In this document: positions 16,872 to 25,328 of the stretch, piece by piece | How the letters are laid out: each line of letters begins with the position of its first letter | How positions within the stretch are numbered: the stretch's first letter is position 1 | NCBI RefSeq assembly: GCF_030813695.1 | Contig: NZ_JAUSVA010000002.1 | Span: 1,426,001-1,490,000, forward strand | DNA: 64,000 nucleotides | Reading direction: 5' to 3' | From: Kitasatospora herbaricolor | Lineage (GTDB): Bacteria; Actinomycetota; Actinomycetes; Streptomycetales; Streptomycetaceae | Made by a program: the position numbers and the translations under genes | Notes under the pieces: model-generated | The model's input: the letters and a program-made list of their open reading frames with translations, nothing else | What the model was told of the DNA's origin: nothing | Database searches by the model: none

Positions 16872-18347
16872 TTGTCCACCTCGCCTGCCGACCACCATCT
16901 CCCCTCCGTCCACGTGAGGCCGCCCAAGAACTGGATCAACGATCCCAACGGCCTGGCCTTCCACGACGGCCACTACCACGTCTTCTTCCAGCACAACCCG
17001 CACGCCCCCACCCACACAGGCGTCCACTGGGGGCACTACCGCAGCACCGACCTCGTCACCTGGGAGCAGCTTCCGATCGCCCTGACCCCGACAGCGGGCG
17101 GCTACGACGCGGACGGCTGCTACTCCGGCAACGCCGTCTCCGACGGAACGCGCATGGTCGCCTTCTACTCCGCGCACCGGCAGGACCGCTGGTGGCAGCC
17201 GGTCACCTCCGCGGAGTCCCACGACGGCGGGCTCACCTGGGACAAGCGGCCCGAGCTGCTGATACCGACGCCTCCGGACGCCACCACCATGTACCGGGAC
17301 CCCTACGTCTGGCGCGAGGACGGCCAGTGGCGGATGCTTGTCGGCGCCAGCCTCGCGGGCGACCGGGGCGCAGCGCTCCTCTACGAGTCGGACGACCTCG
17401 AACAGTGGCACTACCGCGGTCCGTTCCTTGCCGCGGATGACGGCCACGCCCCGGGAACGGGCGGCTGGACCGGCTGGGAGTGCCCCCAGTACGCCGCTTA
17501 CGACGGGCGGGGCGCCCTCGTGGTCAGCCTCTGGGACGCAGTCGACGGGCCGCGCAGCGTGCGGGTGTACGTGGGCACCGAGAACGCCGGCGTGTTCACC
17601 CCCACCGCGCACCAGCCGCTCGACCACGGACCCGACTTCTACGCGCCTGCCCTGCTGCGGGCGCCCGACGGCCGCTGGCTGCTGTGGGGCTGGTCGTGGG
17701 AGGCGCGCGATGCCGCGTGGAGCGACGAGGCCGGGTGGGCCGGCACCCTGACCCTGCCGCGCGAACTCGTCGTCACCCGGGACGGCAGGGTTCATCAGCA
17801 GCCGGCCCGGGAGATCCTGCAGCACCGCGGTCGCCGCACCGTGCACGTCCCCGGGCAGTTGGCCGGGCCGCAGGCCCTGGACCTCGGCGAGGTCGGCTCC
17901 GCCTTCGATCTGACCGCACGCCTGCGACCCGATGCGCAGGAACCCGGCGGCCTGCGCCTGGTGACCGCCCGCGACGGCTCGGAGTACCTCGACATCACGC
18001 TCGACCCCGTCGCCGGGGAGCTGGTCGTGGACCGCGACCACGCCTCCCGGGACCCGCGGGCGCTCCCGGGGCAGTACCGGCTGCCGCTGGGGCCCGAGAG
18101 CGCCGGCGACGGTGCCGTCGACCTGCGGATCATCATGGACGGTTCCATCGTGGAGATCTTCCTGGCCACCGGTGAAGCCCTGACCCTGCGCTGCTACCCG
18201 ACCGGCGCCCCGCCTTGGCGGCTCCAGACGCTCGGCCAGGCGCACGTCACCGTGGACGCCTGGGACCTCACCTCCGGCAGCCGGAAGGACTGGCCCGAGC
18301 AGTCCGCGGCCCTGGCCGGCGCCTCACCCACTGGTCCCGTCGGCTGA
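16872..18347 (+). CDS. Intracellular GH32 beta-fructosidase / sucrase
   Basis: 491-residue GH32 enzyme without a signal peptide, hence cytoplasmic. It carries NWINDPNG (nucleophile Asp24), a YRDPYVW block and WECPQ (acid/base Glu), plus a C-terminal sandwich with DGSIVEIFLATGEA. A TTG start at 16872 with GAAGGA just upstream gives the natural N-terminus about 20 residues before the first catalytic block. As the last gene of the CUT1 operon it is placed to hydrolyse imported fructo-oligosaccharides or sucrose. A strong terminator follows. Confidence 0.9.
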   Translation: MSTSPADHHLPSVHVRPPKNWINDPNGLAFHDGHYHVFFQHNPHAPTHTGVHWGHYRSTDLVTWEQLPIALTPTAGGYDADGCYSGNAVSDGTRMVAFYSAHRQDRWWQPVTSAESHDGGLTWDKRPELLIPTPPDATTMYRDPYVWREDGQWRMLVGASLAGDRGAALLYESDDLEQWHYRGPFLAADDGHAPGTGGWTGWECPQYAAYDGRGALVVSLWDAVDGPRSVRVYVGTENAGVFTPTAHQPLDHGPDFYAPALLRAPDGRWLLWGWSWEARDAAWSDEAGWAGTLTLPRELVVTRDGRVHQQPAREILQHRGRRTVHVPGQLAGPQALDLGEVGSAFDLTARLRPDAQEPGGLRLVTARDGSEYLDITLDPVAGELVVDRDHASRDPRALPGQYRLPLGPESAGDGAVDLRIIMDGSIVEIFLATGEALTLRCYPTGAPPWRLQTLGQAHVTVDAWDLTSGSRKDWPEQSAALAGASPTGPVG

Positions 18348-18363
18348 ACAGCGCAGTGCGCGC

Positions 18364-18402
18364 CGGTGCTCCCCTGCCTGCTGGCAGGGGAGCACCGTGT
18401 TT
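18364..18402 (+). terminator. Intrinsic terminator of the CUT1-GH32 operon
   Basis: Perfect 15-bp stem (18364-18378 with 18383-18397), 4-nt loop TGCT, followed by GTTTT-type T-rich sequence. Confidence 0.85.
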
Positions 18403-18489
18403 TCCGGCGGCGGTCGGCGCGGGCCGATAGCCCGGCCGGCTCGGCGACCGACGCCCGGTCCCGGCCCTTCCCGCCATCCGCCCGGCCCG

Positions 18490-18541
18490 CCGACACCGGT
18501 GGGCAGGCCCCGTAGGACGGGGGCCGGCCCACCGGTGTCGG
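18490..18541 (-). terminator. Terminator of the lacI gene at 18546-19556
   Basis: CCGACACCGGTGGGC pairs with GCCCACCGGTGTCGG (15 bp), and an inner GGCCCC/GGGGCC pairing extends the stem. It starts four bases past the minus-strand stop codon. Confidence 0.75.
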
Positions 18542-18545
18542 TGTG

Positions 18546-19556
18546 TCACCCGCGGGGTGCGGCGACCGAGCCCCTGTCCCGCAGGGGCATCGGGATCCGG
18601 TGGACCGTGTTGCCGAGTGCCTCTGCACCGAGCACGAGTTCCATCGCCGTGCGGCCCATGTCGTAGTGGGGCAGCGCAAGCGTCGTCAGCGCGGGACGCA
18701 GCCACGACGCGATGTCCTGGTCGTCGAACGAGACGACCGAGATGTCGCCGGGGACCGTGAGGCCGGCCTCGGCGATGGCCTGGTAGGCGCCGAAGGAGAG
18801 CCGGTCGGTGGAGCACACGAGTGCCCGCGGCCGCCGGCCGGCGTCCAGCAGGGCCCGGGTCTGGCGGTACCCGTCCTCGGCGTTCCACTCGCATTCCACG
18901 ACCCCGTCGAGGACGACCCGTTCCTCCCTGAGCACTTCCTGGAGCCCGCGCATGCGCTCGTTGCCGGCGAAGATCCCCTCGGGGGTGGCGGGAATCGCCT
19001 GGTGGCCGCCGATGGCCCAGATTCCGTTGCGGTGTCCCGCTGCCGTCAGCAGACGCCCGGCCGCGCGGCCGGCCTCGATCTCGTCGGGAATCACCGAAGG
19101 AGCGTCGAACCCGGGGGCCAGGCAGTTGAGCAGGACGACCCGCTGACCGTGCAGGTCCTTCGGCGGCGTGATGTACCGGGTGTACATGGAGGCCAGGATC
19201 ACGGCGTCGACCTGGCGGTCCACGAGGGCGTTCACCAGAGCGCTCTCCGTGCTGGCCGATCCCTCGCTCTCGACGATGAACAGCAGGTAGTCGTGGGACC
19301 GGGCCACTTCCAGCGCCCCGCGGATCACATCGCCTGCGAAGGGGGTCGTGGTGATGGCGTCGGAGACGAAGCCGATCGTCCGGGTGATCCTGGTGCGCAG
19401 GCTCCGCGCGGTGACGTTCGGCCGGTAGCCGAGCGTCTTGGCGGCCTCCTTGACCCTGGCCTGGGCCGCCTCGGAGATCCGCATGTCGGTACGGCCGGAC
19501 AGCACGAAGGACGCGGTGGTCTGCGAGACTCCCGCGCTGCGAGCGACGTCGCTCAT
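18546..19556 (-). CDS. LacI-family regulator, third in the fructan island
   Basis: 336-residue LacI repressor. The HTH MSDVARSAGVSQTTASFVLS lies at the very N-terminus, followed by the effector domain (IGFVSDAITTTPFAG, VVSFDDQDIASWL). The ATG at 19556 is chosen; an in-frame TTG at 19577 with GAGGTGAAG upstream is a fair alternative adding seven residues. It lies convergent to the CUT1-GH32 operon and 196 bases downstream of the GH32 gene at 19753-22629, a plausible target. Confidence 0.85.
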   Translation of the reverse strand: MSDVARSAGVSQTTASFVLSGRTDMRISEAAQARVKEAAKTLGYRPNVTARSLRTRITRTIGFVSDAITTTPFAGDVIRGALEVARSHDYLLFIVESEGSASTESALVNALVDRQVDAVILASMYTRYITPPKDLHGQRVVLLNCLAPGFDAPSVIPDEIEAGRAAGRLLTAAGHRNGIWAIGGHQAIPATPEGIFAGNERMRGLQEVLREERVVLDGVVECEWNAEDGYRQTRALLDAGRRPRALVCSTDRLSFGAYQAIAEAGLTVPGDISVVSFDDQDIASWLRPALTTLALPHYDMGRTAMELVLGAEALGNTVHRIPMPLRDRGSVAAPRG

Positions 19557-19693
19557 GGTCACTCTTCGTCCGGTCAATCTTCACCTCGGTGTGATGGCCC
19601 TCCGGCGGCCCGCGTGAGAGCGACGATGCGGAGGGACGGCTGCTTCTGTCAAGCCGGCGCGGCAGGCGTCCGCCGGCGGGCGGCAAGACTGCT

Positions 19694-19730
19694 GAGCGGC
19701 GCCGCACGGTGGGTCCGTGCGGCGCCGCTC
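19694..19730 (-). terminator. Intrinsic terminator of the GH32 gene at 19753-22629
   Basis: Perfect 16-bp stem GAGCGGCGCCGCACGG / CCGTGCGGCGCCGCTC with a 5-nt loop, 22 bases past the stop codon. Confidence 0.85.
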
Positions 19731-19752
19731 ACCTGGCCGGCCGGTCAGTCGG

Positions 19753-22629
19753 TCAGTCGGTCATGCTGTTCATCTTCCACACCGTCATGGACTGGACGAC
19801 CGAGCCGTCCCCCCAGAGCTGCAGCCCGAGGGAGTCGTTGCGGACGTCATAGGCCCGGGTGGTGACCGACTTGTACGAGTTCGCGTACGCCTCGACCATC
19901 GAGCGGTCGACGAAGACGTCCAGGGTCACCTGACCGCCGTCGAGGACGAGCGGCCCGCTCTGCACTCCGAGGTTGCTGTCCACGTTGGAGTTGCTGCCTG
20001 TCTTGGTGCGGTCGACGCCGAACGTGCCGCCGTTCGCGGTGTCGTAGAAGAACCTGGTGTGCTCCTCGTCGCCGGGGCTGCGCAGGACGTCGAGCCCGAA
20101 CCGCTGTGCCGTGCCGGGCTTGAGGGTGAGGTGGACCTGCAGCATGTCTCCCTTGATGCCTGCCAGTTGCTGGTTCACCGCGGCGATGCCCATCGGGCCG
20201 GTCACGTCCAGGAGCGGCGCGCCGGCGTGCAGGTTCGCCGTCTCGGCAACCGGCCGGATGCCGAGGTCACCGTCGGGGCGCATGGTCAGCTCGACCGGCA
20301 GTCCTGCGTTGTGCGCCCATCCCGCGTCGTAGTGGGCCTGCTCGGTGCGACGGTCCTGGGCGATGCTGAAGAGCAGCGACCTGCCGTTGCTGTCCACCAT
20401 GCCGCTGGGACCGGTGAAGTGCTCGCCGTAGTCGAACATCCGCGGCACCGTGCTGTCAGGCGTCCACGTGCGGGTCGCCGCGTCCCAGGTCCCCACCCAG
20501 TAGAGGGTGTTCTTGCTGCTGTAGGGGCTCGGACCACTGAACGCGGGGTTCACGATCAGGGCGTTGCGCTGCCTGCCCTGGGCGTCCTTGCCGATCGGCA
20601 GGAAGGTGGGCAGCTCCCACACCTGGCCCGACTTCGGGTAGGCGCCGACGTCTCCCGTCTGCAGCGGGCCGACGTACGTCCAGTTCACCAGGTCGGTGGA
20701 GGTGTACAGCAGGGCCGTGCCGCCGACGTCGGCGCCTCCTGTGGTCTGGACACCGGAGCCCACCAGCTCGAACCAGGTGTTGCCCTCCTTCCAGACCGTG
20801 GGGTCGCGGAACTCTCCGACGCGGACCTTGCGGCCGGTGCCGACGTTGGCGTTGGGGTCCTGCTGCGTCACGAGCTGGGGATCCATGGCCCAGTGCACGA
20901 GGTCGGGGTCGGTGGGGTCGACCGGCCGCGCGGTGCCGACCGCCTGGTTGGGGCGCTGCGAGTCGTTGCCGGCGGTGATGAACAGCACCGGGTTGCCGTC
21001 CTTGTCGACCGTGGAGCCGCCGGACCACACACCGTCCGGAGCCACACTGTCGGCGGTCGGCGCCAGGGCCACCGGCAGGTCACGCCAGTGCACGAGGTCC
21101 GTGCTCACCGCGTGGCCCCAGCTGATGTTGTGCCAGTAGGGGCCGTGCACGTTGTTCTGGTAGAAGAGGTGGTAATGCCCCTTGATGAAGATCGGGGCGT
21201 GCGGTTCGTTCATCCAGTGGTTCGGCGCGGTGAAGTGGTAGCCGGGACGGTACTTGTCACCGTCGTAGCGCGAGCGGTCCTGCGTCATGTGCGCGGCAGG
21301 GATCACCCCATGGGCGAACGTCGACAGTACGGTGCCGTGGCCGGTCGTCACCTCGGCAGCGTCGAGCGGCCGGTTGTAGAGCTTCACCTCGTCGATGAGG
21401 CCGCTGAACATGTTCACCGCGAACGTGCCGTTGATGATCTCCGGCTGGTTGTGGCGCCCGATCAGGAGCGGCACCGGTGCGGGGTGCAGGGTCACGCCCG
21501 TGGGGATGGCGCTCTGCGCCACCTGGGTGCCGTTGAGGTACAGGCGCATGTTGCCGTGCGCCGGGTCGAACGTGGCGACCAGGTGCGCCCAGTCTCCGGC
21601 GGTGAGTGCGGCGGACTTCGGGGCGGTGACCTCCCGCCAGGCGTCTCCGGTGCCGACGCCGAAGGTCCACACTCCGTGGCGTCCGACGCCCAGGGAGAAG
21701 CCGAGGTGCGCGCCGGCGTCCTGCTGGTTGACGATCGCCGAGACCTTGCCGCCATCACCCCACTCGAAGGCCTGCGGGGCTACCCAGGTGTCGATGGTCA
21801 GACCGTCGGGCGTCAGGGGTACGGACGAGGCGCTGCGGGTGACCCAGGTGGAGTAGCCGTCGAACTTCAGGGCGCCGGACAGGTCGCCGTCGCCGGCGGC
21901 GGTGGGCTGCCACAGGGGGTCACTGTTCGGCTTGTACACCGCGTGGTTGAACACGTAGCTGATCGGATCGGCCTGGTGGCTGATCCCTTCGACCGTGCTG
22001 GTCCCCTGGTGCTCGGCGAAGTTCCAGTAGGCGACGGGAGCGGTGCTGGGGGCGCCGGGCGGCTGGTCGAGTCCGGTGCGGACGTCGTCGAGGTTGATGT
22101 GACCCCAGCCGCCGGTGGCCTGGTCCACGACCTTGATCCGCAGCTGCTGCCCGACGCGGTCGCGGGCGTCCCACGTCACACGGCGGTACGCCTCGTCGTT
22201 GGTGCCGGTGGCCTTCTGCACCACCGTCCCGTCGGCAGCGACCAGTGCCACGTACAGGTTGTTCAGGTCCTGGCCGCCGGACACCAGCAGGCTCACCATG
22301 CCCGTGCCCGACAGCGTGAAGGCGTCGGAGGTCAGAGTGCCGACCGCCGCGTCACCACCGCTCTTGAAGCCCCACAGGTGGTAGGTGCCCTGCTGGTTGA
22401 AGCAGCAGCCCCACCCCCAGCCGGCGTCGGAGGTGACCGCGCCCTGGAACGCGGTGCCCGAGGGCGTCCAGCCGTTCAGGTTGCCCGTCTCGAACCCCGG
22501 ATTGACGAGGTCGGTGGTGGCGGCGACTGCCTGATGGGTGGTCAGTGCCGAGCTCACCGGCAGACAGAACAGCAGTGTGAGCAGCAGGCGAAGGACGACG
22601 TGGCTCGGTGCGGCCGAGTGTCTACGCAT
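19753..22629 (-). CDS. Large secreted GH32 enzyme with LamG domain and variant active-site motif
   Basis: 958 residues, secreted (signal peptide about residues 1-37). Order of domains: N-terminal binding module (VNPGFETGNLNGW to WGHINLDDVRTG, about 40-190), a LamG/concanavalin-like jelly roll (VAYWNFAEHQG to LIDEVKLYNRPLD, about 205-425), then GH32 propeller and sandwich. The nucleophile block reads WMNEPHAP, not WMNDPNG, so Glu475 stands where the catalytic Asp is expected. EFRDPTVW and a VWELPTF acid/base block remain, as does DRSMVEAYAN in the sandwich. It may be an endo-fructanase or fructanotransferase and not a simple exo-enzyme; that is inference. LacI-like operators lie just upstream. 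Confidence 0.85.
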   Translation of the reverse strand: MRRHSAAPSHVVLRLLLTLLFCLPVSSALTTHQAVAATTDLVNPGFETGNLNGWTPSGTAFQGAVTSDAGWGWGCCFNQQGTYHLWGFKSGGDAAVGTLTSDAFTLSGTGMVSLLVSGGQDLNNLYVALVAADGTVVQKATGTNDEAYRRVTWDARDRVGQQLRIKVVDQATGGWGHINLDDVRTGLDQPPGAPSTAPVAYWNFAEHQGTSTVEGISHQADPISYVFNHAVYKPNSDPLWQPTAAGDGDLSGALKFDGYSTWVTRSASSVPLTPDGLTIDTWVAPQAFEWGDGGKVSAIVNQQDAGAHLGFSLGVGRHGVWTFGVGTGDAWREVTAPKSAALTAGDWAHLVATFDPAHGNMRLYLNGTQVAQSAIPTGVTLHPAPVPLLIGRHNQPEIINGTFAVNMFSGLIDEVKLYNRPLDAAEVTTGHGTVLSTFAHGVIPAAHMTQDRSRYDGDKYRPGYHFTAPNHWMNEPHAPIFIKGHYHLFYQNNVHGPYWHNISWGHAVSTDLVHWRDLPVALAPTADSVAPDGVWSGGSTVDKDGNPVLFITAGNDSQRPNQAVGTARPVDPTDPDLVHWAMDPQLVTQQDPNANVGTGRKVRVGEFRDPTVWKEGNTWFELVGSGVQTTGGADVGGTALLYTSTDLVNWTYVGPLQTGDVGAYPKSGQVWELPTFLPIGKDAQGRQRNALIVNPAFSGPSPYSSKNTLYWVGTWDAATRTWTPDSTVPRMFDYGEHFTGPSGMVDSNGRSLLFSIAQDRRTEQAHYDAGWAHNAGLPVELTMRPDGDLGIRPVAETANLHAGAPLLDVTGPMGIAAVNQQLAGIKGDMLQVHLTLKPGTAQRFGLDVLRSPGDEEHTRFFYDTANGGTFGVDRTKTGSNSNVDSNLGVQSGPLVLDGGQVTLDVFVDRSMVEAYANSYKSVTTRAYDVRNDSLGLQLWGDGSVVQSMTVWKMNSMTD

Positions 22630-22653
22630 GAGGTTCCCCCAGCGTTTCCAGCG

Positions 22654-22671
22654 TGCTAAATCGAATCTCCA
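22654..22671 (-). promoter_or_regulatory. Half-conserved LacI operator
   Basis: TGCTAAATCGA matches the left arm of the site at 22768 and of the palindrome at 11632; the right arm is degenerate. It lies 25 bases before the GH32 start codon. Confidence 0.5.
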
Positions 22672-22767
22672 TGAGCGCAGATGCTGGCGGCGCCCGCCTT
22701 GCTAATACAAGTGTCATGACTGGACTATTTGCCGATTCGTTACCTAGAACGACGGGCCCCATGATTG

Positions 22768-22783
22768 GCTAATTCGATTTAGC
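22768..22783 (-). promoter_or_regulatory. LacI operator upstream of GH32 gene
   Basis: GCTAATTCGATTTAGC is a palindrome of GCTAA-W-TCGA-W-TTAGC form, 139 bases upstream of the GH32 start. It differs from TGCCAAATCGATTTGGCA mainly by C-to-T in each arm. Confidence 0.6.
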
Positions 22784-23029
22784 ACTCGTCGAGATTCCCA
22801 GGGGGAGAGCCATCAGGGAGGCGAGTGGTTGAGCATGAGGTGAGTGGTTGAGCACAACGGCTGCATCCAACGTGGGTGCCGACGCGGACGCGAGCGCTCC
22901 ATGAGCGGTCACGGGTATGTGGGCCTCGTTGCAACCATTGCCGCAAGGGCCACGCCCCGGTCCGCTCCATCGGGACCGACAAGGCTCGCCCCCCACGAAG
23001 GGCGCGCCTCCCTCGCGCGTTGCCCGGCC

Positions 23030-23396
23030 CTGGACGGTGCTCGGTGGTGGACACCTTGGCCACGACCGAGCGCGTCGCTGGTGGTGGGCTCCTGCCGCCA
23101 GTCCGAGAAGGCCATCGCGACCGAATGCTCGGCGCTCACCCGGTACGCCTCCGTGAGAAGTTCGGTGAGCCAGGAGCGGTACGAGCGCTGATCTCGGTTC
23201 TCGCCCGGGAAGGCCTCAGGTCGTGGGCGGAGTTGGACGTCACGTACTTGGCGCGGGCGTCGCGGCTCGTGCGTTCGCAGTTGGTCCGCCCGCCGGAGTT
23301 GTACGGCGGGTCGGTGATGACCGCGTTGACGGACTCGTCGGGGAGGGACTTCAGGACGGTGAGGGCGTCGCCTCGGTGGAGGGTGAAGCTGCTCAT
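23030..23396 (-). pseudogene. Truncated, frameshifted phage-type DNA methyltransferase
   Basis: From the ATG at 23396 (GAGAGG upstream) the reading begins SSFTLHRGDALTVLKSLPD and VNAVITDPPYNSGGRTN, the DPPY motif of N4/N6 amino-methyltransferases. After NSAHDL near 23220 the frame shifts; the continuation FPGENRDQRSYRSWLTELL and AYRVSAEHSVAMAFSDWRQE is in another frame. Homology stops after EPTTSDAL. The later SAM-binding motif region expected in the family is absent, so the gene is dead. Such genes are typical of actinophages and integrative elements, so this may be a scar of one. Confidence 0.85.
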
Positions 23397-23757
23397 GAGG
23401 CCTCTCTGGGACAGGATGGCCCAGCTCCGGGCAGCGCGCTGCAGCCGCCTCCGGCAGCGGGGATGCAGGGGAAGGTAACCGCGATCGGCAGCCGTACCCA
23501 ACGGACGGCGAAGGAGCATCGCGGGCTGCTCGGAGGTGGTTTGGTGCGGCCGGACTTCGCGTCTACTGTCTCGCCGTGCCAACCAGGTAGCAGGCCGGAT
23601 CGGCCAAGCCTGGCGCGTGCTGTCCCATGCTTGTCCCACCAGGGCGGGATCACGCGGCGCAGCACGCGATCCCTTCCCCTGTGTCCCCGAGGAGTGCACC
23701 GTGTTCCCAGCAGTGGCGGCAGCACCGGCCGGCCACTCCCCCGACCGGGCGCGCCCG
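23397..23757. other. Intergenic, no gene recognised
   Basis: 361 bases between the methyltransferase remnant and the aminotransferase gene. Reading frames here have no family-like sequence and I see no hairpin or tRNA. Confidence 0.5.
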
Positions 23758-24570
23758 TCAGATCTCGTCCCAGGGCGCCTCGCGGTGCAGCCGCCGCGCG
23801 GTCGCCAGCAGCGGTGCGTCCAGCGGCAGGTCGACGGTGTCGATCCGGCCGACCGCCGCGAAGCCGCGCGAGTTGGTGAGAAAGGCACCGTCGAACGAGG
23901 CCACGTCGCTGAGGAAGACCGGGCGCCGCTTGGACTCCACCCCGGCGGCGGCCAGTTCGCGTACCAGCACCTGCATCGCGATGCCCTGGAGCACGGGCGC
24001 GTCCGGCCAGACCACGGTGTCGCCCTCGACGAAACCGACGTTGGTGATCGCACCCTCGGCGATCACACCGCCCTGCCCCACCAACAGCGCCTCGTCGTAA
24101 CCCTCGCCCGCCGCGACCTGGCGGTAGTAGGTCTGGGCGAAGCCCCCACTGTGTTTGACGTGCGCGACGGGCCGTTGATAGTCCACCGCGCGCAGGCTCA
24201 TGACCTCGGCGGGAGCCTCGCCCGGCGGCCGGACGGAGACCAGCACCCGGACGGGCGCGCCCGGGGCGTCCTCGGGACGGAACACGTGGACGCGCACGGA
24301 GGCGTCCCGGCGTCCGGCGGCGCCGTCGGCGGCCGGGGCGAGCGCGTGCCGGACCAGTTCGCGGACCCGTTCCCCGTCCAGGGGCTCGCCGTAGAACTCC
24401 CGGGTGGCGGCGTCGAGTCGGGCCAGGTGGAAGTCGAGGCCGGGCGTACGGCCGCCGCGCACCTGCATCGCGGTGAAGTGCCCGTACCCGCCGAGGGCGA
24501 GGTACGCGAGGTCGTCCACGGTCGCGGCCAGGCCGTCGACCTCCAGCTTGAGCTGCGGAGCAACAGTCAT
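23758..24570 (-). CDS. Class IV aminotransferase family protein
   Basis: 270-residue PLP enzyme of fold type IV (branched-chain aminotransferase / aminodeoxychorismate lyase group). The PLP lysine is probably in VAHVKHSGG. Typical EALLVGQGGVIAEGAITNV and a phosphate-binding LQGIAMQVLVREL follow. The ATG at 24570 begins MTVAPQLKLEVDG with only a weak ribosome-binding site. Substrate is unknown. It lies downstream of the formaldehyde operon in the same orientation but is separated from it by a strong hairpin. Confidence 0.82.
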   Translation of the reverse strand: MTVAPQLKLEVDGLAATVDDLAYLALGGYGHFTAMQVRGGRTPGLDFHLARLDAATREFYGEPLDGERVRELVRHALAPAADGAAGRRDASVRVHVFRPEDAPGAPVRVLVSVRPPGEAPAEVMSLRAVDYQRPVAHVKHSGGFAQTYYRQVAAGEGYDEALLVGQGGVIAEGAITNVGFVEGDTVVWPDAPVLQGIAMQVLVRELAAAGVESKRRPVFLSDVASFDGAFLTNSRGFAAVGRIDTVDLPLDAPLLATARRLHREAPWDEI

Positions 24571-24614
24571 GACTGCGAGCCTACTTGACGCCTCGGCGGG
24601 CCCACGGGACGGCC

Positions 24615-24653
24615 CTTGCGGTGGACCGGTGCCGAGCACCGGTCCACCGCAAG
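24615..24653 (-). terminator. Intrinsic terminator of mscR-MBL operon
   Basis: Perfect 18-bp stem CTTGCGGTGGACCGGTGC / GCACCGGTCCACCGCAAG with a 3-nt loop. Confidence 0.85.
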
Positions 24654-24695
24654 CGACTCCGCGGGACGCCGTCGGGCCGTGCGCCCCGGCCGGGC

Positions 24696-25328
24696 TCAGT
24701 GGCCGCGCGCGATCCAGTCGGCCAGGCTCGGTGCCTCCGCTCCGACCGAGGTGGAGTCGCCGTGGCCGGTGCGGACCACCGTCTCCGGCGGCAGGGTGAG
24801 CAGCCGTTCGCGGATCGAGTCGATGATGGTCGGGAAGTGCGAGAACGAGCGCCCGGTGGCGCCCGGTCCGCCGTGGAACAGGGTGTCGCCGGTGAAGACG
24901 GTGCCCAGCTCCGGTGCGTACAGGCAGACGGCGCCCGGAGCGTGGCCGGGTGTGTGCAGGACGGTCAGGGTGGTGCCGGCCACCTCGATCGCCTGGCCGT
25001 CGGCGAGTTCGCCGTCGGGGAGCCGCTCGGGGTGGGTGAGCTTCCACAGCGGCAGGTCGTCGGGGTGCAGCAGGACCGGCGCACCCGTACGGGCGGCCAG
25101 GGCCGGGGCCGCGTCGATGTGGTCGTTGTGGGCGTGGGTGCTGACGATGGCGACCAGCCGGCGGTCGCCGAGCGCGCCGGCGATGGCGTCGGCGTCGTGG
25201 GCGGCGTCGATCACCACCGCCTCGGTGTCGTCCCCGACGATCCAGACGTTGTTGTCCACCTCCCAGCTGCCGCCGTCCAGCTCGAAGGTGCCGGAGGTGA
25301 CCAGGTGCTCGATCCGGGCGGCGCTCAC
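24696..25328 (-). CDS. MBL-fold hydrolase coupled to mycothiol dehydrogenase
   Basis: 210-residue metallo-beta-lactamase fold hydrolase. The zinc motif [10 protein letters not shown] (HxHxDH-like) is followed by HTPGHAPGA and FTGDTLF, as in glyoxalase II-type enzymes. The GTG at 25328 overlaps the upstream TGA by four bases (GTGA), so it is co-translated with mscR. In actinobacteria this pairing is common. The hydrolase probably cleaves the S-formyl-mycothiol produced by MscR (inference from family and context). Confidence 0.87.
   Translation of the reverse strand: MSAARIEHLVTSGTFELDGGSWEVDNNVWIVGDDTEAVVIDAAHDADAIAGALGDRRLVAIVSTHAHNDHIDAAPALAARTGAPVLLHPDDLPLWKLTHPERLPDGELADGQAIEVAGTTLTVLHTPGHAPGAVCLYAPELGTVFTGDTLFHGGPGATGRSFSHFPTIIDSIRERLLTLPPETVVRTGHGDSTSVGAEAPSLADWIARGH

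Larger units (their letters stand above)
22630..23029. other. Upstream region of GH32 gene with operators and a short direct repeat
   Basis: The first 155 bases are AT-richer and carry two LacI-like sites. GAGTGGTTGAGCA is then repeated directly at 22823 and 22842. The rest, to about 23030, shows no gene I recognise and borders the broken methyltransferase. Confidence 0.55.

Noticed and set aside
22779..23063. Possible small gene downstream of the methyltransferase remnant on the minus strand
   Set aside because: No domain, weak start context and overlap with decayed sequence; more likely noise.
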